In this document: one piece after another, positions 51,350-62,661 of the stretch
Layout: each line of letters opens with the position of its first letter
Position numbering within the stretch: position 1 is the stretch's first letter
Assembly: GCF_020509005.1 (NCBI RefSeq)
Contig: NC_063012.1
Coordinates: forward strand, 2,294,001-2,358,000
Reading direction: 5' to 3'
Length of the DNA: 64,000 nucleotides
Source of the DNA: Fulvia fulva
Taxonomy: Eukaryota > Ascomycota > Dothideomycetes > Mycosphaerellales > Mycosphaerellaceae
Made by a program: the position numbers and the translations under genes
Notes under the pieces: model-generated
Database searches by the model: none
What the model saw: only the letters and a program-made list of their open reading frames with translations
What the model was told of the DNA's origin: nothing

Positions 51350-52534
51350 ATGTCAGCCTCCCTCCGCTCCATGCTCGTGAACAGGGGCACATCAAGTCTG
51401 ACTTCCACAGCCTCGCGCCTTTCCACACCTTCCATGCCTGCGAGGCACTCGTACTCTTCCGGGACCGACGCGACGTCCTTCACCTATCGACTCGCAGCGG
51501 CATCCGCCCCCAAACGATCTCCTCCACCACGTCAGCCCCAGCACGGCAAGGACTACTGGAACTACGCGTCCACGCATGTGAACCCTTCGCCACCATATCT
51601 GCGATCCACCAAGCCAGAGTCTGGCGAGGATGCCTTCTTCGCGACCACGATCGGAGGTAGTCCACATCATGTAGCATTCGGTCTAGCAGATGGTGTGGGA
51701 GGATGGCAAGATCAGGGTGTTGATCCGTCAGAGTACAGCCAAGCACTGTGCGGCCTCATGGCAGGGTCGGCGAACATACATGAAGGAGTCGAAGAGGACC
51801 CGGTGAAGCCGCAGTCGCTCCTACAGAAGGCATACGACGCTGTCATGTCGAATCCTCGCATTGCAGCTGGAGGCTGTACTGCTAGCCTGGGCGTAGCGGA
51901 CAAGACAGGCAACATCGAAACAGCCAACTTGGGCGACTCAGGCTATCTCATCTTCAGCCCTGGCAAGGTGGCACACCGTTCAGAGGTGCAAACTCATGCA
52001 TTCAACACGCCTTACCAATTCTCCAAGGTTCCAGCCAAGATGCAAGCACAGTACGCCATCTTCGGTGGACAGACGCATTTCAGTGAAACACCCAATGAGG
52101 CTGATGTCGACAATCACCAGCTCAAACACGGCGACATCGTTTTGTTTGCGACCGACGGTGTGTGGGACAATCTCTCTGCCCAGGACACCCTACAAGTGGT
52201 AGCTCGGGTTATGGAAGAAGGTGGATACTGGTCCAAGTCGTCCAAAGGCGCAGAGACTATGCTCAACCACTCTCTCATACAATCCTTGCCCCGAACGATC
52301 GACAACAAGGTCAAGGACTCATACCTGCCCGGACAGATCGCTGCTGCAGTCATGCGTGAAGCCAAGATCGCTGGACTAGACAGACGACGAGAAGGACCTT
52401 TCGCGAAAGAGGTCAAAGCGCGGTATCCTCAGGAAGGATGGGAAGGCGGCAAGCCAGACGACATCGCTGTTGTTGTGTGCATCGCCGTTGAAGAGAGCTC
52501 GGGCGTCGACAAACTCATCAAGGCCAAGCTGTAG
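51350..52534 (+). CDS. PTC7: Mitochondrial PP2C phosphatase, Ptc7-like
   Basis: Single exon, 394 residues. The N-terminal ~45 residues are rich in Ser, Arg and Thr without acids, a probable mitochondrial presequence. PP2C motifs follow in order: GEDAFF (92-97), ADGVGGWQDQGVDPS (113-127), GGCTASLGV, NLGDSGYL, LFATDGVWDNLS and GGKPDDIAVVV. The aspartates of GED, DGVGG, DGVWD and PDD coordinate the metal ions. This short, divergent PP2C subgroup includes yeast Ptc7, which dephosphorylates the coenzyme-Q enzyme Coq7 in mitochondria. Assignment to Ptc7 rests on the ADGVGGW-type motif and the targeting sequence. Confidence 0.88.
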   Translation: MSASLRSMLVNRGTSSLTSTASRLSTPSMPARHSYSSGTDATSFTYRLAAASAPKRSPPPRQPQHGKDYWNYASTHVNPSPPYLRSTKPESGEDAFFATTIGGSPHHVAFGLADGVGGWQDQGVDPSEYSQALCGLMAGSANIHEGVEEDPVKPQSLLQKAYDAVMSNPRIAAGGCTASLGVADKTGNIETANLGDSGYLIFSPGKVAHRSEVQTHAFNTPYQFSKVPAKMQAQYAIFGGQTHFSETPNEADVDNHQLKHGDIVLFATDGVWDNLSAQDTLQVVARVMEEGGYWSKSSKGAETMLNHSLIQSLPRTIDNKVKDSYLPGQIAAAVMREAKIAGLDRRREGPFAKEVKARYPQEGWEGGKPDDIAVVVCIAVEESSGVDKLIKAKL

Positions 52535-53436
52535 TACCTGCCGTGCTTTGTCAAAAGCACATACTAGGTACACTGCACGAGCAGTCGCTATGATGACCGT
52601 CGATCATCGCACCAATGGTGACTGCGTGCAGTCTTGGTTGCGCAATCGCACCACGCTGCGACTGGCAAGTTGTTCGACTTGAACGTTGAACGCTCGGGCA
52701 CAACCTGAGGTACAGCATGCAGTACTTTCGCCAACTGAAGTGCGCCTTGCTTGGCTTTTCTCCGATGGTGTCACCAAAACGTGCAGGATCTCTCCAGGAC
52801 ACTTGAGCCAATCTAACTCCGCCAGGACGTGGATGTAACACAGCCACGCCACACCAGGTTCGACCATACTGGGTCAGAGCACTCGGTAGACTTTTTGTTC
52901 ACATATGGCTGTGGCCCCGACTCCGAAGCTTCGCCATACCTAACGCAAGTGAGCGTACGCGCTCACGGCGCTCTAGCTCGCACGACAGACGGCTTCGTGA
53001 AGCGGCTGTCGACAGTAGCACACATTTCGTGCTACATGACCATTTTCCAAGGGCGAACAGCGACAAGGCAGTCGGTACCGGCATATGAGGCAGGCACTTG
53101 AGATGCACCGAGATGTGAAGCCGCGCTTTATCCCCGCGTCCAACTAATTTGCACGGAGGTGTCCACTGCTCCACGACGACTTTAGAGGACCTGCAGATCT
53201 ATTTTGCGAGTGGAGACGACTGCTTTGGATCTTGCAGGGGAGGGGAACGGAATATGACATATGTAACGCGAGTATCTCTGAAGAAGTGGACGACGCGTCT
53301 TTCTCGACTTTCTGCTTAATGTCGTGCTTTCTTGAAGCCATCAGTCTTCGTCGTCTATCAGCAGCTCTTCTCTAGACCATCTGGTCAGTCCTTTGATCTT
53401 CAACGGCCTCTACGTCCCTAGATCAGCACCTTCACC
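52535..53436. other. Intergenic region
   Basis: No gene is supported; short open frames on both strands overlap and lack domains. It contains the promoter of the tannase-family gene. Confidence 0.5.
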
Positions 53437-55231
53437 ATGTCCCTCACCGCCCTCCTCGCCCTAGCCATGACCCTCCCGATAGCAACAACAACACCAACAC
53501 CCCACACAAACCCCAAATGCACCCCCGAAGCAATCCAATCCCTCCTCCCCCCAACCGGAAACGCCACCCTAACCTCCGTCACCTCACTGCCCTCCAACTC
53601 AACCTTCCACGTCCCCACCTCAAACCTCGCCTATCCAATTTTCCCCACCCAACTCCGCGCCCTCTGCGCCATCGAATTCAAACTCCCATCGAGCGAGACT
53701 TCGTCATACTCCTTCGGCCTCTTCCTCCCCGATGACTGGAACTCTCGTTTCCTCGCTGTTGGCCAGGGCGGTTTCTCGGGAGGGATCAATTGGCTCGATA
53801 TGGGCGCTGGAGTCGGGTATGGGTTCGCTGCTATGTCGACGGATACGGGCCATTCTTCCATTTCCGCGAATGGGACGTGGGCGTATGAGAACCCTGAAGG
53901 GGTCGTGGATTGGGCGTGGAGGGCGATGCATGGGAGTGTTGTCGTTGCGAAAGAGGTTGTTAAGGGGTACTATGGCGAAGAGGCGGAATGGAACTACTAC
54001 AGTGGTTGTTCCACCGGTGGGAGGCAAGGTTTGAAGGAGGTGCAGATGTTCCCCGAGGACTTTGATGGGGTTCTGGTCGGGGCGCCGGCGTGGTGGACGA
54101 GTCATTTGCAGACGTGGACGGTGAAGACTGGGCTGGATAATATGCCGAATACCAGTAGTCATTACATCCCGCCGGCGTTGTTTCCCGTGATTGGGACGGA
54201 GGTGATTAGGCAGTGCGATGGGCAGGATGGAGTCAGGGATGGGATTGTGAGTAGGCCGGAGGGATGTCATTTCGTTCCTGAGGCGTTGCTTTGTCGGGAG
54301 GGCGTGAGGAATCAGACGCCGGAGGGGTGTTTGACGGTGGAGCAGATTGGGACTTTGGGCAGGGTTTATAATGATTATGTTGAGACGAATCAGGTTGGTC
54401 GAATTGAGTATGTATTGGTGGTTGTGGGTGCTGATTGTGACGCAGACTTTTGTCTTTCCGCATATCAACCTGGGAGCCGAGTCGCAGTTCGAGGTCCTGA
54501 TGAGTGGATCGAGGATACATCCACTGGGCATTGACTATGTGCGGTACTTTTTGCTGAACGAATCGACGTGGGATCCCAAGGACTTCGACTACCAGATTGT
54601 TCAGGAGGCGGATGCTGTTCAGCCGGGTAATGCGAGTGCCAACAAGTTCGATTTGAGGCCATTCCATAAGCGCGGGGGCAAACTGTTGCAGTAAGTCGCT
54701 TCTGATAACCTCCGTTCTTGGTGACCGAATCCAGCTGACTTGAACTTTCGCAGCTACCACGGCCTGGCTGATGGTCTCATCCCAACGGGATCCTCCGAGC
54801 ACTTCTACCGACAAGTACTGAACACGATGACACCCAAAGACATCGAGCTCGACTCCTGGTATCGCTACTTCCGGATCCCAGGTATGCAGCACTGTGCTGG
54901 GACGCCCTCGGATGTCAACGCACCTTGGTACATAGCTGGCGGGAATCAGGCAGCAGACCTTAGCAGTAGCACCAATGGAGTACCTGGCTACCGGGATGCG
55001 GAACATGACGCTCTCCTAGCTCTGATGGAATGGACTGAAAAGGGCAAGGCGCCGGAGCAGATCATTGCAACAGTATGGCAGAATGATACGCTGCAGGATG
55101 AAGTGCTGAGGCAGCGACCGATCTGCCCGTTCCCACAGCATGCTGAGTATGATGGGAAGGGAGATCTGGACGAGCCGGCATCCTGGAAGTGTGGTTCGGA
55201 GTTTACGCTGCAAAGGCAGGAGTCGTATTGA
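53437..55231 (+). CDS. Secreted tannase/feruloyl esterase family enzyme
   Basis: Exons 53,437-54,393, 54,446-54,690 and 54,754-55,231 with introns of 52 nt (GTTGGT...GCAG) and 63 nt (GTAAGT...GCAG) give 559 residues, the usual length. A signal peptide (LTALLALAMTLPIA) starts the protein. The CS-D-HC signature of PF07519 is present: GCSTGG at 190-195 with Ser192, YHGLADGLIP carrying the acid, and GMQHC carrying His next to its disulfide partner. A calcium-binding type loop CDGQDGVRDGIVSRPEGC lies at 260-277. Such enzymes cleave ester bonds of gallates or feruloylated plant cell wall, which suits a plant-associated life. Tannase and feruloyl esterase cannot be told apart here. Confidence 0.88.
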
Positions 55232-56104
55232 GTGGCGAGATGCCACGATGTATGTCAAAATGCAAAAAGAATGCAAAACAATCGATCTTGCCAAGATAGT
55301 CAGCGCGGTGCGGTGCCGCACCCTCACTACAAGATTGACTTCTAGTGGAGGAGAATGCAAGGCCCATGCAGCATCGCAGCATATTGCTGTAACACTGCAC
55401 CATCTCACCAAGATCAACTGTTGATGCGTAAGCCTTCAAGGTATCATATATACCTTCACAGAGTCTCGAATCTGGCAGAAGGCACGGGTCCCTGGTTGTG
55501 CGTTGCGCCTTCCGATGTGCATGTTCTAAGGGGTCCCGATGACGGCGGAAACTTGTGGTCAAGTTATGTTATCATGGCCGTAAACGAAGCACGTAGCCAA
55601 TCTGTACAAGAGACACGCTACTCTTGAGTTACGGCGCTGTACTTCGATATCTTGGTCCACTGTTCTCGTTGTGGAGCGTATCGCTACGACGCGGCAATTA
55701 CCTCGACCATATTTGCCTACGTGCTATGATGGAGATCAACCACTCGTGTTCGAGCCGGCTTACTTGAGGCTTGTTCCGGAAGCGCTTCAGTAGCATGGTC
55801 GATTGTGACTCTCCGGGAGCAAGGCGGCACGGTGAGCGCGACAGCTCGGTTCGTGCTCGCGATTCCTACGCGATCAGAGGTACTCTTACAGTTGACTCGT
55901 GGTAGACTGTAGTAGCGGGACGGTCATGGAAGAGCGGTGATATGTGGCTCCGCACAAGAAAGACCCCACAGCCTGGTCGCTGCTGGACCTGTGGGGAGCG
56001 TCGTGGCGCTTCGAGCGTGCGCAGACATTCTTTGCAGCCTTACGGCACTCCAAAGACTGCATCTTGCGCTTGGATATGGGCTGCTTGTCCTGGCTGTCGA
56101 AGAC
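55232..56104. other. Intergenic region
   Basis: No coding feature is supported. A small hairpin with arms AAGGTAT/ATACCTT lies near 55,438-55,456 beyond the tannase gene and could be part of its 3' region, without further evidence. Confidence 0.45.
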
Positions 56105-57388
56105 TTACTCCATGCCTTCCATCAAGCTGACCTTGTCCAATACCATGCCCCTCACACCGACCCACTCTCTCAGACTCTCCCAGTCTTCGCCTTCCTCTTC
56201 ACCCCTCTTCTCGACTTCTCTGAAACCCCATGCGCCAGCCACTTTGTCAATGGCTGCCCGCTCCTCCTCTCTGATCCATCTCTCCCACAATGGCACGCCA
56301 CTTGCCCATGTCACTCGGTCCATCTGATCATTTGCGGTGGTTACCGCCACGTAGCCGACCATGCTGACTGCACCCACATAAGTCATGATGCCGGCGAATG
56401 CAATACCAGTGGCTGTGCTCGGGTCCATTGTTTGCTGTAGTGATGAGAATGACGAGGAGAGTGTATAGGCTGCCGCAGGAGCCAGACCGAGACCTGCCAT
56501 GGGGATTGCCGCTTGACGAAGAGTTTTGGCTTTCTTGAACGCAGCTGTACTGAATGAAGTGGTAATGACATCTATCGCCAATGGCAAGTTGTGCGACTTT
56601 ATTGCCGCATCCAGAGCGACGTTGGCAGTCTTGGAGTCGATGGCGGCATTTACCTTATCGGGCGAAGCAGCTGTGTACTCGACTTCATTGGCACTCTTGG
56701 ACGTCGGTACGGGCTTACGGGCATAGAGATCGAAAAGGTCCGGAAAGCTCGAAGGCTGCTCCAAGAGGCTTTGCAATTCCACATAGGCCTTCAATATCGC
56801 CGGAGCGATGAACACATCAGGATGTCGTACGATCTCCTGCGCCTTCTCGCTGATCAAGTCGAGAATGCTTACTTTTGATATGTATGTGGGATGCTGCCGG
56901 GCATTGACACTCCCTAGAAGTGCTGATGTCGCTGTCTCTTGCTGGGCCTTTGCTGAAATTTTCGGCTTCAGCACACCTTCAGGCCCTTTCTCATCCAGTA
57001 CGACTTTTGCCAGAGCCTCAAGCTGTTCCAGGACATATAGCACTCTCTGTTCCGACGGCAGCTTGCCACCCTCAGGCTTCAACACGGATGATGCCAGCTG
57101 CTGTATGCGACTGTGTGCGGCATTGAGATCGAGTGACTGGGTGGCAGCTGGTCGATGAGCTCCGGTGGCCAGGCGTCTGATCTGCTGTATGCGGGCGGTC
57201 TGCGATGTGTGTGCTGTACTCCGAGGTGTCGTAGGGAATGTCGCCAAGGTTCTCCTGGCAGTCTGTGCGATTGGCGCGAGCTGCTGGAGCTTCGAAGCAT
57301 TCTTCGGCTGTCGCAGGACTGAGAGACAGTCCTGGCAGACTGCCATTCTTCTGAGCTCCATCGTGTGTGGTCGTCGGTTGTTTGTCAC
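56105..57388 (-). CDS. Predicted mitochondrial membrane protein, unknown
   Basis: An uninterrupted frame of 427 residues; the start may be at 57,388, 57,361 or 57,346 (MAVCQDCLSVLRQ). The first ~75 residues are rich in Arg, Ala, Ser, Thr and Gln with almost no acids (TARRTLATFPTTPRSTAHTSQTARIQQIRRLATGA), a typical mitochondrial presequence. A helical soluble part follows. Two hydrophobic segments lie near residues 290-350 (PMAGLGLAPAAAYTLSSS and GIAFAGIMTYVGAVSMVGYVAV), then a charged tail (WERWIREEERAAIDKVAGAWGF). I do not recognise the family by name. It resembles helical-repeat mitochondrial proteins of fungi only in general character. It starts 300 bp from the divergent verprolin gene. 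Confidence 0.7.
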   Translation of the reverse strand: MTNNRRPHTMELRRMAVCQDCLSVLRQPKNASKLQQLAPIAQTARRTLATFPTTPRSTAHTSQTARIQQIRRLATGAHRPAATQSLDLNAAHSRIQQLASSVLKPEGGKLPSEQRVLYVLEQLEALAKVVLDEKGPEGVLKPKISAKAQQETATSALLGSVNARQHPTYISKVSILDLISEKAQEIVRHPDVFIAPAILKAYVELQSLLEQPSSFPDLFDLYARKPVPTSKSANEVEYTAASPDKVNAAIDSKTANVALDAAIKSHNLPLAIDVITTSFSTAAFKKAKTLRQAAIPMAGLGLAPAAAYTLSSSFSSLQQTMDPSTATGIAFAGIMTYVGAVSMVGYVAVTTANDQMDRVTWASGVPLWERWIREEERAAIDKVAGAWGFREVEKRGEEEGEDWESLREWVGVRGMVLDKVSLMEGME

Positions 57389-57688
57389 CAGTGCAACGGA
57401 CGTGGTTGGCAGTGTTCACGCTTCCAGCTTGCTCCACAGTCGGAGTTCGGCAGAGCAGCGCATGTGGCTGACAGGGCTGAGTACATGTACGTCTGCGGTT
57501 ACGACATGCGCCAAGCATATCAGGTACCCATCGCAAAGGACCGTCCATTGCACATTCTGCACACCTTCCATGCGCTTGGTGCGTTACATACACTGCGCTA
57601 CTTGCCGTACACGTACGATAAAGCCCAGCCTCACCTGAACCGTTGGGCATATCCATAACACACCAACGACCGGGCACAAGGCGCAACC

Positions 57689-59384
57689 ATGCCTGGACCA
57701 CCTCCTCCACCACCTCCGCCGCCCATGCCGGGAGCAGCAGGAGGTATGTGAAAGCTGCATAGAGAAGGCAGATGTGGTGTGTCTAACTTCTAGCAGGTCC
57801 ACCTCCGCCTCCACCGATGCCACCGCCAGGCAACCTACCCTCGAGACCGGCTGCGAAGGAAGTGAAAGGAAGAGTACGTTCACGCTCTGGCTGAGAAGCG
57901 TCCTGGGACTCGATTTGGGTGTACGAGGAGTTGGAACTGTATGCTGACGTAATGCCGCACAGGGAGCACTTTTGGGCGACATCGAGAAGGGCGCGCGACT
58001 TAAGAAAGTAACGCATATCAACGACAGATCGGCGCCCATAGTCGAGAAGCCTAAAGACTCGGGAGGTGCGCCAACAGGAGGAGCACCGCCTATTCCAGGA
58101 GGCTTGAGACCGCCCGCACCACCTGGCACAAATAGAGCTCGAAGCAACAGCGATCAGCCAAGCAACGCAGCAGCAGGAGGAGGAATGGATGCAGCACCGC
58201 AACTGGGAGGGTTGTTCGCAGGAGGGATGCCGAAACTGAAGAAGGCAAGTGGAGGCATAAACATGTACGATTCAGATCCGGAGACAAACACGAAGAAGAG
58301 CCCTCCGCGAGCAGCAGCCCCGCCGATACCCAATGGCACAGCACCCGCGCGACCTGGCGGAGCACCGCCGCCATTACCTCCCAGTGCGGCGCCGGCAATA
58401 CCCTCGGTGGCTGCGTTGAGAAACAACTTAAGGCCTTCAAGTACGCATTCGTTACCCGAGGCCGCGATACACAAGCCCAAGCCACCACCACCCATAGGAA
58501 AGAAACCACCCATCCCACCACCAGCGTCGCGAAAACCATCTGGTTTGAGTTCAGCTTCAACCACCAACCTCAACCCGCCTTCAGCGCCTCCACCACGACC
58601 TTCCTCAAGTCCTTCGCCTTCAGGACTTCCACCACCACCACCCTTACCTCAAAGTGCACCTAAACCACCTCCAGCTCCGATATCGAGAACAGCTCCCACG
58701 CCTCCTGCGGCCGTAGCACCTCCTCCACCTCCAACACCACAATCACGTATCACGAAAGTACAGGATGACGATGAGTACGATCCATACCGATATGACAGCA
58801 GCTCATCGCGAGGAGCGCCCGCGGCTCCTCCTCTGCCACCTTCGCAAACAAATGGGCACAAGGAACCATCTCTAGCGCAACAGGCAGCGCTCAATGCATT
58901 CGGCATGAACAGAGCCAACTCACCAGCATCACATCCCCCGCCTCCTCCACCTGGATCTGCTCCATCGAGGCCGAACACTTCTTCAGGCCCGCCCGCTCCA
59001 CCTCCACCACCTCCCATGAGCAGGAACAACACCCAACCGCCTGCCCCACCACCACCGCCCACACCCAAGGCGAGCACACCTGGTGGGATACCTTCAGCGG
59101 GCGGCAAGAGTCTTGGTCAAGTCAGCCAGTCCACAACAGATCTACCAACTCGAATGCCCACCATGGACGCTTCAGCTTACACGCTCACGAACGGACGATC
59201 GAGAGCAGATTCGGCGCCGAAGGGCCAGTCGGGTGGTGGAGGCAGATACATTGTGCAGGATTTGAGGTGGAAGTTCCAGAGTGATGATACACTACCGAAG
59301 CCACGAGACTTCACTGGTGGGCCCAAGAGGTACCGCGCTGGGAGAGGGAGCAGTGTGCCACTCGACTTGAGCTCGTTTGAATAG
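57689..59384 (+). CDS. VRP1: Verprolin/WIP-like actin regulator
   Basis: Three exons (57,689-57,743; 57,797-57,873; 57,963-59,384) with introns of 53 and 89 nt give 517 residues. The first exons encode polyproline (MPGPPPPPPPPP). Exon 3 begins with a WH2 motif (GALLGDIEKGARLKKV, residues 45-60) that binds actin monomers. A long Pro/Ser/Ala-rich region with many PPPPP blocks (profilin and SH3 ligands) follows. The end (YIVQDLRWKFQSDDTLPKP, FTGGPKRYRAGRG) is the WASP-binding segment of WIP/verprolin. The protein couples Las17/WASP to Arp2/3-driven actin assembly at endocytic patches. The tiny first exon is easily missed. Confidence 0.88.
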
Positions 59385-59791
59385 AGACAAGCGGGCAAAA
59401 TGTTGTGTAGCGTTCTAGCGGGCGCCTTGTCATGAGTAGTGAAGCAGCTTTGATTCGAGCATTGTATAGAGTGATATCCTGACAGGGAGCATTTTCTATT
59501 GACTCTCACATTTCACCATAGGCTGTGGTGTTGCGCTGTTCACGATCACAAGGAGTCAAGTCCGCGACTGAGACCCTGGATTGGGCAGCATCAAGCCAAG
59601 CGCATCAGCTTTATTGACGGAGCCACCGTGGACTGCACTTGTCCTCGACTCTCCTTTTAGGCGGCCATTTGAGCACAACATCCTCCACGGTACAAATTCG
59701 CTTGGACCTTCGCCACTTGACATACACCACCGGATCACTGCAACGCCCTCACGCTTCCTCACGTCGCACGATCCACGAGCAACCCGCGACC
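59385..59791. promoter_or_regulatory. Upstream region of the ArfGAP gene
   Basis: About 400 bp with no supported gene. The ArfGAP frame is open back to 59,639, but this part lacks family character and is taken as 5' UTR and promoter. Confidence 0.4.
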
Positions 59792-61522
59792 ATGTCCCGT
59801 CGACCAGCGGGCCCAGACAAGGCGGAGCAGAACCGGGCAACACTGAAGCAACTGGTCAAGCTCGAAGCGAACAAGACATGCTCTGATTGCAAGCGCAACA
59901 AGCATCCGCGATGGGCGAGCTGGAACCTTGGCGTCTTCATCTGCATCCGATGTTCTGGCATTCACCGCGGCATGGGCACTCACATCTCGAGAGTGAAGTC
60001 GGTCGACCTGGACTCGTGGACGGACGAGCAGATGCAGAGCATGATCAAGTGGGGCAACGCAAGAGCGAACAGATACTGGGAACACAAGCTGGCAGAAGGA
60101 CACGTACCGAACGAAGCGAAGATTGAGAACTTCATTCGGACGAAGTATGACAGCAAGCGGTGGGTCATGGATGGGCCTATGCCGCACCCGAGCACCCTGG
60201 ACGATGGGAACGACGACGATGTGCCGTTGAATGTGGTGCAAGAGAAGGTCAGGGAGAGAGAGCAAAGTGCCAGCATACGGAATGGCAGTGGGTCGGGAAT
60301 CGTGGCTCCTCCAACAAGAGCACCACAGATGGATCTATTTGGAGACGATCCTACACCTCAGCCTGCACGACCGAGCACGACCGAGCCTTCGGTCAGTAGA
60401 CCTGGACCACCTAAAGCAGCTGCAGCCGCACCCAAGCAGACCAAGCCCGGCGAGAGCTTACTTGGCTTGGACTTCTTTGGCGGAACACAATCAGCACCGC
60501 CGGCAAGACCGTCGAGCACAGGTCCAAGCACTCCTGGAGGCGCGCCCGAGCGATCGAACCTCAAGCAGTCAATCTTGTCACTCTATGCATCAAAGCCAGC
60601 CGCGCCTCCCTCGCAGCCTACTGCCAATGCCTTCTCCGGGATGCAATCGCCGCCCCTCGCATCGCCGACGCAGCAGCAATCCAATGCGCAAGCATTGGGT
60701 GGTCTAGGAGATGCTTTCGGTTCGCTATCATTTGGTGCACCAGCCGCTCAGCAAAAGCCAACCCCATTCTCCAACTTCGCACCTCCAAGTGGCCACTCAA
60801 GACAAGCATCCCAAGTGAAATCTCCACCACCATTATCAGGCGGCGGCTTTTTCGACGCTAAGCCTGCACCACCGCCAAAGCAGATCTCGCCTCCAGTACA
60901 GCAGCCCACAACACGACAACCGAGCAACAGCTTCGGGGCAGACTTCGGCGACTTCTCCTCTGCACCATCAACAGCATCCGCAAAGAGCCCTCCTGCTGCG
61001 AGCAGCTCAATGGGCGACCTGTTCGACATGTCAGCTCCAACACCCGCATCAAAGCCTGCCGCCCAGCCAAAGGCCGCCCAGCCGCCACCAATAAACTACT
61101 CTCCGTTCAACCTCTCCCAACCTTCGCCAGCTCCAGCACCGGTACCAAAGGCAGCACCGACGACCTCAAGCTTCGCCATGAGCGGCAGCGATGTATGGGG
61201 CTCGAACGATGCTTGGGCAACACCAGATCCCGCACCAGTAGCTGCGAAGCCCGCGCCACCGCAAGCAGCCACCTCGCCTTCCACGTTCAAGTCAGCTCCT
61301 GCTCCAGCAATGACCAGCGTCCAAACGCCATTCGACTCTGGCTGGGGTGACCCAGAGCCGGCCAAGCCTGCTGTGTCCACCAGCGCAAGTGGCTTCTCCG
61401 TACAGCAGGATGAAGAATTTGGTGGCTGGAGCCACGCTAGTCCTGTTGCTACCACTTCTGGTCCTAAGCAGGGCGGTGTCGGTGGCAATCAGGATGATCT
61501 GTTTGGGAACGTATGGGGTTAG
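59792..61522 (+). CDS. AGE2: ArfGAP, Age2/SMAP-like
   Basis: Single exon, 576 residues from MSRRPAGPDKAEQ; an upstream Met at 59,639 adds 51 unlikely residues. The ArfGAP zinc finger uses C30, C33, C51 and C54 (CSDCKRNKHPRWASWNLGVFI..CIRC), with the catalytic arginine in SGIHRGMG and the family block THISRVKSVDLDSWTDEQMQ. After residue ~140 the protein is Pro/Ala/Ser-rich, with a clathrin-box match LLGLD and several DLFG/DFGDF/DDLFG motifs, like adaptor-binding peptides. Age2/SMAP proteins stimulate GTP hydrolysis by Arf at the trans-Golgi and endosomes and bind clathrin. The C-terminal WG-containing tail (DLFGNVWG) is probably functional. Confidence 0.9.
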   Translation: MSRRPAGPDKAEQNRATLKQLVKLEANKTCSDCKRNKHPRWASWNLGVFICIRCSGIHRGMGTHISRVKSVDLDSWTDEQMQSMIKWGNARANRYWEHKLAEGHVPNEAKIENFIRTKYDSKRWVMDGPMPHPSTLDDGNDDDVPLNVVQEKVREREQSASIRNGSGSGIVAPPTRAPQMDLFGDDPTPQPARPSTTEPSVSRPGPPKAAAAAPKQTKPGESLLGLDFFGGTQSAPPARPSSTGPSTPGGAPERSNLKQSILSLYASKPAAPPSQPTANAFSGMQSPPLASPTQQQSNAQALGGLGDAFGSLSFGAPAAQQKPTPFSNFAPPSGHSRQASQVKSPPPLSGGGFFDAKPAPPPKQISPPVQQPTTRQPSNSFGADFGDFSSAPSTASAKSPPAASSSMGDLFDMSAPTPASKPAAQPKAAQPPPINYSPFNLSQPSPAPAPVPKAAPTTSSFAMSGSDVWGSNDAWATPDPAPVAAKPAPPQAATSPSTFKSAPAPAMTSVQTPFDSGWGDPEPAKPAVSTSASGFSVQQDEEFGGWSHASPVATTSGPKQGGVGGNQDDLFGNVWG

Positions 61523-62661
61523 GAGCTAGGCGCTTTTGCTGAGCGGAGGTGTGGATAGAAGGGACTATAGCACTTCAGGGTAGAGACGGTAGCATAGCGT
61601 GAAGAATGGATATGAGCTGATGCTGCATGCAGACTACAAAGGTAGAACCCCAATATCGCCATCGCAAAGTGCTCTCGGTAGCATTGACGCTGTACATACA
61701 GCGGAAGCAAGCTGCGCGCCACACGTTCGCCAGCCTCCGTCGCCTGCTGGGGCTCTCGGCATCGCCGACGTGAGAATATTGAACATGTGCGAGGCCCAGG
61801 CAAGCGATCAAGTGGTCGAGGAGTCCTCTCTTGATGCTTCTGCTTCATGGGATTCCGAGCAAATCGACTACTACATAGCGCAAGGCCGAAGCAGGGACCC
61901 TCGACACAACAGGTGGCCGCCCATCTATTCCAGCAGGGCAATGGCGAATCACTTGCGTAGCACCAGAACATGTCCCCTCTCGACTTTACTCACAGGATCG
62001 AGGGTACTCGGAACACTTTCCAAGCATTGGCATCGACATCTTGCTTCAGGGAATCCTGACGCAAGAGGTGCAAACTGGAGAACACCACGAGCTTGGCTGC
62101 ATTCTTCGTAAGCACGGCCAGCTGTTGATGTACAGTGAGCTCCGAGCTACGCATGTAGTTTGTAGATACAACAGCACGAAAGCAGCATAGCGAATATCCG
62201 CAACGCAGAAGCATCGAAAAGCGCGCTTCTTTTCGAAAGTATACAGCTCGTCTGAGGAGCTTCGGGCGCTTTGAGCTAGTCATATTCGCTATTAGTTTTG
62301 GAGTGAGGCGGCCATCGCTAGAGATTGGTTCCGTTGAGCTCTCCGCTTGGCGCATAGCTGGCGCGCGGTGCATGCGGCCGAGTTGCATAGAAACCGTTGG
62401 AGCTAGCGAAGCAGATCTCGAGGAACTGCGGACATAAAGCGAGGGTACGACCAACTTCACTGCATGCAAACGCCGTGAAGCTGACTACGTGGTCGCAGCG
62501 CGAGGCATATAAGACAGGCCCATTACCTCGCAGTTCACTCCAATTTCGAAGACACGTTCTGAGCTCGAGCGTCTTCACATTCGCACAGAACCTCGTCCGA
62601 AGATAGAGACACCTGACTTCCATTGACTTGCACTCGACTCCCACCTACAGATCAACACACC
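61523..62661. other. Intergenic region
   Basis: Open frames such as 61,599-62,111 (+) and 61,519-61,971 (-) overlap each other and show no domain, so no gene is called. The right end contains the SDR promoter. Confidence 0.5.
62508..62513 (+). promoter_or_regulatory. TATA-like element upstream of the SDR gene
   Basis: CATATAAG lies about 150 bp before the SDR start codon, at a plausible place for a TATA box given a normal 5' UTR. Sequence resemblance only. Confidence 0.25.

Noticed and set aside
53704..54531. A 275-codon minus-strand frame, Arg/Pro/His-rich
   Set aside because: It is antisense to the tannase-family gene, whose spliced frame has full motif support.
58154..59107. Glycine-rich minus-strand frames
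   Set aside because: These are the antisense of the proline codons of verprolin (CCN read as NGG).
61599..62111. A 170-codon plus-strand frame after the ArfGAP gene
   Set aside because: There is no domain, the composition looks random and a frame of similar length overlaps on the other strand; it may be 3' UTR.
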